From: Bacillota bacterium
Lineage (GTDB): Bacteria; Bacillota_E; RBS10-35; JAJYVN01
DNA length: 16,151 bases
Assembly: GCA_021846605.1 (NCBI GenBank)
Contig: JAJZWQ010000061.1
Coordinates: forward strand, 1 to 16,151
Direction of reading: 5' to 3'
Positions 1 through 6,897 of this stretch are shown here, piece after piece. The position numbers and the translations under genes are program-made. Positions within the stretch are counted from its first letter, which is position 1; each line of letters opens with the position of its first letter. Below the pieces are notes generated by a model. That model searched no databases. It saw nothing but the letters and a program-made list of their open reading frames with translations, and was not told the DNA's origin.

Positions 1-137
1 CCGACCCGCGTCTGGAGGCGTTGGCCCGGCGCCTGGCGGCGCTGGAGCCCTTGGAGCTCACGCCGCTGCAGGCGTTGGCCCTGCTCAGCGAACTGCAGGC
101 CCTGGCGCGGGAAACCCTGGACGGCGCCCCGGCCTAA
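1..137 (+). CDS. mutS: DNA mismatch repair protein MutS, C-terminal end (partial)
   Basis: The window opens inside a gene read in frame 3, ending at TAA 135-137. The 44 visible residues are rich in Leu and Ala and contain the run LTPLQALALLSELQALA. This matches the extreme C-terminus of MutS, where a short helical segment of the form LTPxxALxxLxEL follows the ATPase domain and helps dimer/tetramer formation. MutS recognises mismatches and recruits MutL. The only other support is indirect: mutL begins at the far end of the window, and mutS and mutL are classically linked. The catalytic part lies outside the window, so the call rests on this C-terminal motif plus context. Confidence 0.8.
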   Translation, partial: DPRLEALARRLAALEPLELTPLQALALLSELQALARETLDGAPA

Positions 138-155
138 AACCACCTGGGTCGTCGG

Positions 156-161
156 TATGCT
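156..161 (+). promoter_or_regulatory. Possible -10 element upstream of htrA
   Basis: TATGCT lies 45 bases before the htrA start and just after the mutS stop. It is followed by GG, as in similar boxes before the TetR gene and mutL. No good -35 is visible at 16-18 bp spacing because that position overlaps the end of mutS. This is a weak call based on the recurring TAYGCTGG pattern. Confidence 0.3.
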
Positions 162-206
162 GGGGCGGCGGCAGTCGCACGGTGGGCCGCCGGGGGGGCG
201 GCCGGT

Positions 207-1244
207 ATGCGGGGGCTGCGGCGGACGTGGTGGCACGTGGGCCTGGCGGCGTTGGCGGTGGGCGTGGGGATGTGGGCCGGGTGGCGGCCGCTGGCGGCAC
301 GCGCCCCGGCCGTGGCGGTCTTCCGCCGGGTGGCGCCGGCGGTGGTGCTGGTGACGCGTGGCACGGCGATTCCGGGTTCCGGCGGGCGCCTGGACTGGGG
401 CAGCGGCGTGCTTTTCGACCGGCGGGGCGACCTGGTCACCAACGACCACGTGGTGGCAGGGGCACAGCGTCTGTGGGTCACGCTGGCCGGCGGTCGCACC
501 CTGCCGGCGGCGCTGGTCGGCGCGGATCCGGCGACCGATTTGGCGGTGCTGCGGGTCGACGCCGGACGACCGACGCCGTGGGCGCGCTTTTCCACCCGCA
601 CCCGCGTGGTAACCGGGCAAACCGCCGTGGCCATCGGCAACCCGCTCGGGCCGCGCTACGCCCTCACGCTGACCCAGGGGGTCGTCAGCGCCGTGCGGCC
701 GATGCTGTATGGGAGGGGGTTGCACGACCAGCGGGTGACCGAGATGATCCAGACGGATGCGCCGCTCAATCCGGGAAGTTCGGGCGGGCCGTTGCTGAAC
801 AGCCGCGGGCACGTGATCGGCATCAACAGCGTCAAGGTGGTGCAGGCGCAGCCGGGCCTCGCGGCGGCCGGTTTGGCGTTCGCCATTCCGGCCCCCACGG
901 TGCTGGCGGTCGCCCGTGCCCTGCTGGCCCACGGATACGTGCCGCGCGCCTGGCTGGGGGCGTGCGTGGCACCCGTACCGCCGTCGGTCCTGCCGGGTCA
1001 GGCGCAGGCCCTGGTGGTCGGCGGGATGCTGCCGCAGGGGCCGGCGTTGCGTGCCGGCCTGCACGCCGGCGACGCCCTGGTCGGCTGGAACGGCCGGCCG
1101 CTGGTCGACCAATTGGCGCTGGTGCGGCGCCTGAACGCGGCCCGCCCGGGTGCGACGGTGCGGCTGACCGTGCTGCGGGACGGACGGTTGCATCAGGTTG
1201 CGCTTTCCCTGGGGCACGGTCGTGAGCCGGCCCTGGCCTGCTAG
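207..1244 (+). CDS. HtrA/DegP-like membrane-anchored serine protease with one PDZ domain
   Basis: A 345-residue S1C-type (trypsin-like) protease. Residues 10-28 form one hydrophobic N-terminal membrane anchor after the basic start MRGLRR, so the protease should face the outside. The triad is readable: His81 in TNDHVV, Asp111 in ATDLAVL and Ser192 in NPGSSGGPL. Residues 245-335 form a PDZ domain, with the GLHAGDALVGWNGRPL stretch typical of the peptide-binding fold. HtrA proteases degrade or refold damaged secreted proteins. The ATG at 207 follows a G-rich Shine-Dalgarno stretch (about 192-199); a longer frame-shifted ORF overlapping the gene is a shadow. It follows mutS by 69 bp and is convergent with the SLH protein gene. 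The family is certain; which paralogue (HtrA, HtrB, YyxA) cannot be told from sequence alone. Confidence 0.93.
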   Translation: MRGLRRTWWHVGLAALAVGVGMWAGWRPLAARAPAVAVFRRVAPAVVLVTRGTAIPGSGGRLDWGSGVLFDRRGDLVTNDHVVAGAQRLWVTLAGGRTLPAALVGADPATDLAVLRVDAGRPTPWARFSTRTRVVTGQTAVAIGNPLGPRYALTLTQGVVSAVRPMLYGRGLHDQRVTEMIQTDAPLNPGSSGGPLLNSRGHVIGINSVKVVQAQPGLAAAGLAFAIPAPTVLAVARALLAHGYVPRAWLGACVAPVPPSVLPGQAQALVVGGMLPQGPALRAGLHAGDALVGWNGRPLVDQLALVRRLNAARPGATVRLTVLRDGRLHQVALSLGHGREPALAC

Positions 1245-1350
1245 CGCCCTGGCCGCGCGCGTGAAGTTACAGCGTATCCCCCTGGGGGGCCATTGCCTTT
1301 TGCTGAGGACCCGAAACCCGGCTTCGCGCGCGACGGATCCCAGGGCCGGA

Positions 1351-4300
1351 TCACCCGCCGGAGCCGGCGGCGACGTCGAGCGTCAGCCAGGCGAGATTCA
1401 TCGTCGATCCGGGTGCGAGCCCGACGCTGCCGCAGCCGACCACCCAGAGCGTCCACACACCCGGAGTCGTCGCGGTCCACTGGAAGTGAACCCGCCCGCC
1501 CTGCACCACCGTGTGGGCGAGCAGCAGGTTGGTCGGGACGCAGCCCAGCGGACCCTTGGAACATCCGGCGCCTGCGGCCAGCAGGAGCATCGTCTCCCCA
1601 TTGGCGTACCCGGGCATCGTGGCCTCGATGGACACCGTCGAGCCCGCCGTGGCGTCCACGGTCCCGGTGTTGTAATCCGTGATCGCCCCCGGGGGAGCCG
1701 TCGCGGTCAGCTGGGGCACCTGGGCCTGGTTCCACATGCCCTCGCCGCTCGTCGTCCAGCCGTGCGGCGGGCAGGCGGCCAGGACCCTGAGCACCGTCAC
1801 GGGGCTGCTGCCGAGCAGGCGGCCTGCGTTCGAGTACAGCTTCATCTGCGCCTCCCACCAGCCGGGCCCGGCGGGTACGGAGAACTCCCCCTGCGGCAAG
1901 GCAGACAGATCGAGGGACGGGGCTCGCTCTGTCTGCGCCTCCCCGGTGGACGTGCCCCCGAGCCACGGGTCGCGCGTGAGGCGGCTGAGGTCCAGCACGG
2001 CGTTGCTGACCAACAGGCCGTCGTCCTTGGAGGGCAGGCCCGGTAGTGTCTGGAACCCGACCCCGGTAACCCCCTGCTCCGGACAGGCGAAGACGGGCGG
2101 CGCCGCCGGAGCGTCGGCCACGGGTTGCCAGGCACCCTCCACACCGTTGGGGCTCTTGAGCACGAAGGCCGTGCCTGTCGCGGCCGGCGCACGGCCGCTC
2201 ACATACTCGCGCACGCGCACCAGAGCCACCCACTGCACCCTGCTCAGGCCGACCCCCAAGCCCGAGTTGCCGGCCACGGCCGAGGTGTCCAGGTGGACCG
2301 CCAGGGATTCGCCGGCGGAGAGCTGCCCCTGCCAGGAGAAGGTGGACACCTGCGTCGTTCCCAGGATGCCCGGGATCGCGCTCGCGTCCTCGAACGAACT
2401 GAAGGCGGTGAGCGCGCCGTCGACCGCGTCGGATAGGTCCGCCAGCCCCTGCGCCGTCGCCGAGGCCACCTCGTCCTCCGGCATGCTCGCCACCGCCGCG
2501 GACAGGGTGCTGAGGCAGCTCGACACACGGTCCGTGGTATCTACCGGGTTGGCCTGCGAGGGCTTGAGCACCTGGTACACCGACAGGGGGAAGCAGTCGG
2601 CACCCTCCAGCGAGGCGCTGTCGGTCGCCTGCACCGTGAGCACCTTGGCCTGCACGGTAACCGCGTCCGTGTGCCCCTGGCAGGCCTGGCCCTGGTAGTC
2701 GGCCGTGAACGTGCCGTCGGTGCGGCCGGCGGCAATGCCCGTGGCCCAGGCGATCTCCGCCCCCGCTCCGCTTACGGGGTCGCCCTGCGCCCAGCCGTAG
2801 GCGTCACCGGAGTAGACGGTCACCCCCGCGAGCGTGGTGCTGGGGATGTTGTAGCTCTCGTTCTGGCTGAAGGCGGCGAAGGGTTGGTGGCCCGGGCCGT
2901 ACACCTGCGTGACGGTCTTGGCGGAGCCGCAGGCCGTGGTGCTGGCGGTGGCGGCCAGGGGCAGCACCCGCACGCTCAGGGGTGAGCCGTGGAAGGCCGT
3001 GGCGTACCGGCCCGGGGGTCCGCCCAGGTGCGCCCCGCCCGTCAGGCCGGAGGCAGGGTGTTGGCTCCACCGCTGCAGGACGGGTCCGATACCGCTCAAA
3101 AAGCGCATCTGTCGGGCTGAAGACCAGCCACCCAGGATGGTCGCATCCGTCGCTTTGACGTAGAAGACCTGGCCGGCACGACCCGTCACCTTCACCATGC
3201 CGTCAGGCCCCGGCTTGGCGAAGGACAGGGGTGAGGAGCGCTGCACCTGGGCAAACGCGCTGGCTCGGTGGCCATCTGCCGTCTTCAGGGTCAAGGTCCC
3301 GCCGCCCGGAGCCGTGCCGGCCGGCACCTGTACCCGAATCGACGCCGCCGACCAGGATAGCACGGTCCATGAGGCCGCCTGGGGGCCACCGGACGTGGCT
3401 GCATCCGGCGCCGTGCCGCTGGCGCCGGATCCGGTCGGCGTAGCCGCGACCGCGGCGGCGGGCGTCCAGCGCACGGAGCCGGCGGTGCTGCCGAATCCCT
3501 GGCCCTCGATGGTGGCCGCCTGGCCGGGATCCAGCGGCGAGGGCGCGACGGTGAAGATCGCCGCCGCCTGGGTGGCCTTCAGGCTTTCGTGCAGCAGGTT
3601 CAGCAGGCGTCCCAGCAGCACGGTGATCTCGGCCCGGGTCAGCAACTGCTGGCCGCCGAGGTAGCCGTTGCCCTCCCCCTTCAAGAGCCCCAGGAGTGCC
3701 GCCAGCGCAGCCGGCCCCCGAGCCCAGGCCGGAACCGCTCCGTGCGTCTTCAGGCCCGTCGGTAGCGCCGCGAGCTGCTGGACCGTAGATCCCAGCCCCA
3801 GCGCGCGGACCACCAGGGTGATCATCTGGTACCGGTCCACGGGCGATGTGGGGTCAAGGGAGATCCCGCTGCCGAACAGGCCCGAAGCCAGCGCCTGCCC
3901 CACCGCCGCCTGCGCCCAACGGTCCACGCCCGGGACGGGCTGGGCTGGCGCCGCCGCGCCCGGGTGCAGCACGCGCATGAGCATGGTGACGAACTGCTCC
4001 TGCGTCAGGTGGCCCTGCGGATCGAACTCGCCCGCGCCCACCCCGTTGACCACGCCCGCCGCACTGAGCGCATCTACCGCCTGCTGCGCCCACGGCGCGG
4101 TGCCGAGGTCCTGAAAGGGCGCCGGCGATCCAGAGGGCGACGCCAACAACCGGGAGACCGCGGCGGCCGTCACCGATCCGGCCGTGGCCGTCCCGAATGC
4201 CTGGAGCGCCCCCTGCAGCCCCGGCGGCACCACGCCGGAGGGGGCGCTCAACAGCGCCTTGACGTCGGCGGCCGACGGGCTTGCCGGCAGCCAGCGGCCC

Positions 4301-4563
4301 GACAGCAGGGCGTCTTTCTCGCTTGCGGGCAGTTGACCCAGGAAGGAGACCACCTCCCCGGGCTGGGCACCGGTCGTGGAGAACCCGGGTGGCAGTGCCC
4401 CGGATGGCAAGGTCATCCCAGGGGGCAGGGAGACGCCGGGCGGCAGGGACAGGCTGCCGCTCTGTGCCGCGGCCGGCGCCGCCGCCAGCCCCAGGCTTAC
4501 GACCATCGCCGTCAGAAGGGCTGCCGCCCTCCGCAGTGGCCGCCCCTTGCCTGCCGCTCTCAT
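1351..4563 (-). CDS. Secreted SLH-domain surface protein with an IPT/TIG domain
   Basis: A 1070-residue protein with a Sec signal peptide (basic MRAAGKGRPLRR, hydrophobic core, AAPAAAQ cleavage region near residue 33). A Pro/Gly-rich linker with repeated LPPG units follows at about 37-62. Three SLH repeats come next at about 150-198 (AGVVNGVGAGEFDPQGHLTQ), 210-257 and 270-325 (ending LTRAEITVLLGRLL). SLH repeats bind pyruvylated secondary cell-wall polymers and anchor proteins to the wall. Residues 335-440 resemble an IPT/TIG immunoglobulin-like domain. The remaining 600 or so residues match no family I recognise; they carry nine cysteines, all after the TIG-like domain, and no visible enzyme motif. 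The ATG at 4563 was chosen because a GGGGGGG stretch lies 9 bases upstream; a GTG three codons earlier (4572) abuts that stretch. A structural or adhesive surface role is inferred. Confidence 0.88.
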   Translation of the reverse strand: MRAAGKGRPLRRAAALLTAMVVSLGLAAAPAAAQSGSLSLPPGVSLPPGMTLPSGALPPGFSTTGAQPGEVVSFLGQLPASEKDALLSGRWLPASPSAADVKALLSAPSGVVPPGLQGALQAFGTATAGSVTAAAVSRLLASPSGSPAPFQDLGTAPWAQQAVDALSAAGVVNGVGAGEFDPQGHLTQEQFVTMLMRVLHPGAAAPAQPVPGVDRWAQAAVGQALASGLFGSGISLDPTSPVDRYQMITLVVRALGLGSTVQQLAALPTGLKTHGAVPAWARGPAALAALLGLLKGEGNGYLGGQQLLTRAEITVLLGRLLNLLHESLKATQAAAIFTVAPSPLDPGQAATIEGQGFGSTAGSVRWTPAAAVAATPTGSGASGTAPDAATSGGPQAASWTVLSWSAASIRVQVPAGTAPGGGTLTLKTADGHRASAFAQVQRSSPLSFAKPGPDGMVKVTGRAGQVFYVKATDATILGGWSSARQMRFLSGIGPVLQRWSQHPASGLTGGAHLGGPPGRYATAFHGSPLSVRVLPLAATASTTACGSAKTVTQVYGPGHQPFAAFSQNESYNIPSTTLAGVTVYSGDAYGWAQGDPVSGAGAEIAWATGIAAGRTDGTFTADYQGQACQGHTDAVTVQAKVLTVQATDSASLEGADCFPLSVYQVLKPSQANPVDTTDRVSSCLSTLSAAVASMPEDEVASATAQGLADLSDAVDGALTAFSSFEDASAIPGILGTTQVSTFSWQGQLSAGESLAVHLDTSAVAGNSGLGVGLSRVQWVALVRVREYVSGRAPAATGTAFVLKSPNGVEGAWQPVADAPAAPPVFACPEQGVTGVGFQTLPGLPSKDDGLLVSNAVLDLSRLTRDPWLGGTSTGEAQTERAPSLDLSALPQGEFSVPAGPGWWEAQMKLYSNAGRLLGSSPVTVLRVLAACPPHGWTTSGEGMWNQAQVPQLTATAPPGAITDYNTGTVDATAGSTVSIEATMPGYANGETMLLLAAGAGCSKGPLGCVPTNLLLAHTVVQGGRVHFQWTATTPGVWTLWVVGCGSVGLAPGSTMNLAWLTLDVAAGSGG

Positions 4564-4616
4564 CCACCGCACCCCCCCGTGGCTGAGGCCGCGGGATTCT
4601 GGGATGCATCACGGTA

Positions 4617-4645
4617 GCCTCTGCCAGGCTCTCTCAGGCAGGGGC
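4617..4645. repeat. Imperfect hairpin in the SLH gene leader
   Basis: GCCTCTGCC (4617-4625) can pair with GGCAGGGGC (4637-4645) around an 11-base loop. On the plus strand this gives nine pairs with one G-U; on the minus strand, the sense of the SLH transcript, one pair becomes an A-C mismatch. It lies 54-82 bases upstream of the SLH start codon. It could be a leader structure or a transcription-stop element; the function is unknown. Confidence 0.4.
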
Positions 4646-4824
4646 CCTGATACTACATCCCGGCTCTCGGCCTGAGCCCTCGGTTTCCTGCCCTGCAGCA
4701 CCCGCATGGCTTCGCCGTCCGAGGATAGCATCCTGTCGCTTCCGCCCCGCTGTGTCCCCTCGCATGTCGGGTGCTGGCCTGCTCATACGCCGCATGCAGC
4801 CGGGGCCCCGGCGCGTGGGGTGGA

Positions 4825-4840
4825 GGTGCGGTGCCGCACC
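4825..4840. repeat. Short GC-rich inverted repeat
   Basis: GGTGCG (4825-4830) and CGCACC (4835-4840) are perfect arms around a 4-base loop. It lies in the middle of the long spacer before the ABC operon. Short GC hairpins arise easily by chance at this base composition, so the role is open. Confidence 0.3.
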
Positions 4841-5142
4841 CGGCCAAGCCTTTGGGGCCCGGTCCGTATCGAGCAAGTGTTTCCCGTCTTTCGGCCTGAC
4901 GGGCGGCCGGCGCGGGCGGGAGCGGGGCGGCCCGACCGGCGGAGGCCGAGGTGTGGCGGTCCAGGCGCGGGCAGGGGCCGACCGCAGGTTCGGTCGTCGC
5001 CGCCAGGGGGAAACCCGCCCCTGTGCAACGAAAGACCGCGCTTTCGCCGCAGCGCGCGGGCCGCGGTCCCGACGCGGCGATCGCCCTGCCCCCGCCCGCA
5101 GGATCCGGACGCCGCGGCACTCCGAGGGGAGCGGGTCGGTGC

Positions 5143-6897
5143 ATGCTGAAGTTGTCAGGCTTCCTCCGCCCCTATCGGCTCGAGGTGGCGTTGGTCCTGG
5201 TGCTGACCTTCGCGCAAACCATGTCGTCGCTCTACCTTCCCAAGCTGATGTCGCACATCGTCGACGTTGGCATCCTTCAGGGCAACGTCCCCTACATCGT
5301 GCGCATCGGCGTCTGGATGTTCGCCGTCACGCTGCTGGGCGGCCTGGCCGCCGTGGCCGCCAGCTACGGTTCCGCCAAGGCCATGGCGGGTTTCGGTCAG
5401 GGGCTGCGCCTGCGGTTGTTCGGCCACGTCGAGCGCTTCACGCCGCACGAGTTCGAGCGCTGGGGCACCTCGTCGCTGATCGTGCGCACCACCAACGACG
5501 TCATGCAGGTGCAGCAGCTGGTCAGCATGCTGCTGCGCATGATGGTCATGGCGCCGCTGATGGCCCTGGGCGGCATCCTGCTGGCGGTGACCACGGATGC
5601 CCGCCTGTCCCTGGTGCTGGTGGTGCTGCTGCCGGTCATGGGGTTGGCCATCTACCTGGTGATGGGGCGCGGGCTGGGCCTCTTTCGCGTCCTGCAAGCC
5701 AAGGTCGACCGTCTGAACCTGGTGCTGCGTGAAAACCTTACCGGGGCGCGCGTCATCCGCTCGTTCGGCCGCACCGCGTATGAACTCGGGCGCTTCGATG
5801 TGGCCAATCGCGAACTGACGGACACCTCGGTGCAGGTCTTCCAATTGATGGCCACGATGATGCCCCTGGTCATGCTGATCATGAACCTTGCCACGCTGGT
5901 CGTCGTGTGGTTCGGCGGCGTGCAGATCAACGCCGGCACCCTGCAGATCGGCCGGCTGATGGCCTTCATTCAGTATGTCACCCAGATCATGTTCGCCGTG
6001 ATGATGGTGTCCATGATGTTCTTCATGATCCCGCGCGGTCAGGCCTCGGCGCAGCGCATCCTGGAGGTGCTGGCGCTGGAGCCGGAGATCGTGGATCCCG
6101 AGGCACCGCGCCAGGCGGGGGCGGTCCGCGGCGGCGCGGGCGCCGGTGGGGGGGAGGTCGAGTTCCGCGACGTCAGCTTCCGCTATCCCGGCGCCGAGGA
6201 GCCGGCTCTGAGCGGGGTGAGCTTCCGCAGCGGCCCGGGTGAGACCACGGCGATCATCGGCGGCACGGGTTCCGGCAAGTCGACGCTGCTCAACCTGATC
6301 CCGCGCTTTTTCGACGTGGACGTGGTCGAAGGCTGTGTGCTGGTCGACGGCGTCGACGTGCGCGACTTTGCGCAAAAGGAGTTGCGGGCGCGGATCGGCT
6401 ATGTGCCCCAGCGGGCCGTGCTCTTTTCAGGCAGCGTCCTGGAAAACGTCCGCTACGGGGACGAGGGGGCATCGGAATCGGCCGTGCGCCACGCTCTGGA
6501 TGTGGCGCAGGCGACCGAGTTCGTCGACGACCTCGAAGGTGGGCTGGCGGCCGAGGTCGCGCAGGGGGGCGCCAACCTCTCCGGCGGCCAGCGCCAACGC
6601 CTGGCGATCGCCCGCGCCCTGGTGCGGCGGGCCGGCGTCTACCTGTTTGACGACAGCTTCTCCGCCCTGGACTACCGGACCGACGCCCGGCTGCGGTCGG
6701 CCCTGCGGGGTGAGCTGGGGACGGCCACCATCCTGGTCGTGGCCCAGCGGGTGAGCACGATTGTGGAGGCCGATCGCATCCTGGTGCTGGACGACGGTCG
6801 GTTGGTCGGGGTCGGCACGCACCAGGAGTTGCTGACCAACTGCCCCGTCTACCAGGAGATCGTGGCCTCGCAGGCGTCGTCGGGGGCGATCGCGTGA
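5143..6897 (+). CDS. ABC exporter half-transporter with degenerate ATP site (BmrC/LmrC-like)
   Basis: A 584-residue type IV ABC exporter subunit: six membrane helices in about residues 1-310, then a nucleotide-binding domain. Walker A is GGTGSGKS (373-380), the signature is the canonical LSGGQ (479-483), and Walker B reads LFDDSFSALD. There Asp504 occupies the place of the catalytic Glu, and the switch position is Gln535 (VVAQRVST) instead of His. This is the known degenerate half of heterodimeric exporters such as TM287/288, LmrCD and BmrCD. The ATG at 5143 was chosen because SGFLRPYRLEVALVLVL begins the first membrane helix right after it and GAGGGGAG lies about 11 bases upstream; the in-frame extension back to 4951 is low-complexity and was rejected. 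Its TGA overlaps the GTG start of the next subunit, implying translational coupling. A multidrug or lipid substrate is likely but not shown. Confidence 0.92.
   Translation: MLKLSGFLRPYRLEVALVLVLTFAQTMSSLYLPKLMSHIVDVGILQGNVPYIVRIGVWMFAVTLLGGLAAVAASYGSAKAMAGFGQGLRLRLFGHVERFTPHEFERWGTSSLIVRTTNDVMQVQQLVSMLLRMMVMAPLMALGGILLAVTTDARLSLVLVVLLPVMGLAIYLVMGRGLGLFRVLQAKVDRLNLVLRENLTGARVIRSFGRTAYELGRFDVANRELTDTSVQVFQLMATMMPLVMLIMNLATLVVVWFGGVQINAGTLQIGRLMAFIQYVTQIMFAVMMVSMMFFMIPRGQASAQRILEVLALEPEIVDPEAPRQAGAVRGGAGAGGGEVEFRDVSFRYPGAEEPALSGVSFRSGPGETTAIIGGTGSGKSTLLNLIPRFFDVDVVEGCVLVDGVDVRDFAQKELRARIGYVPQRAVLFSGSVLENVRYGDEGASESAVRHALDVAQATEFVDDLEGGLAAEVAQGGANLSGGQRQRLAIARALVRRAGVYLFDDSFSALDYRTDARLRSALRGELGTATILVVAQRVSTIVEADRILVLDDGRLVGVGTHQELLTNCPVYQEIVASQASSGAIA

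Larger units (their letters stand above)
4564..5142. other. Gap without a convincing gene between the SLH protein and the ABC exporter
   Basis: This divergent spacer of about 580 bp must hold the promoters of the SLH gene (minus) and the ABC operon (plus). Open frames cross it on both strands, but their translations are low-complexity Arg/Pro/Gly/Ala runs typical of GC-rich noncoding DNA, with no recognisable motif. Two hairpins are visible (4617-4645 and 4825-4840). I could not match the sequence to a riboswitch class and see no convincing sigma-A -35/-10 pair. The spacer is long compared with the other gaps in this window. Confidence 0.6.

Noticed and set aside
1278..1301. Possible intrinsic terminator after htrA (CCCC/GGGG hairpin followed by TTTT)
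   Set aside because: The stem has only four or five pairs and the T-run is nine bases away with no uninterrupted U-tract; too weak to call.
4602..4650. TPP-riboswitch-like CTGAGA on the minus strand upstream of the SLH gene
   Set aside because: The second conserved element of that riboswitch is missing and a surface protein is not a thiamin gene; no class fits.
4951..5142. In-frame 64-residue N-terminal extension of the first ABC subunit
   Set aside because: The residues are Arg/Pro/Gly-rich and unlike exporter N-termini; the ATG at 5143 has a Shine-Dalgarno and begins at the usual distance before helix 1.
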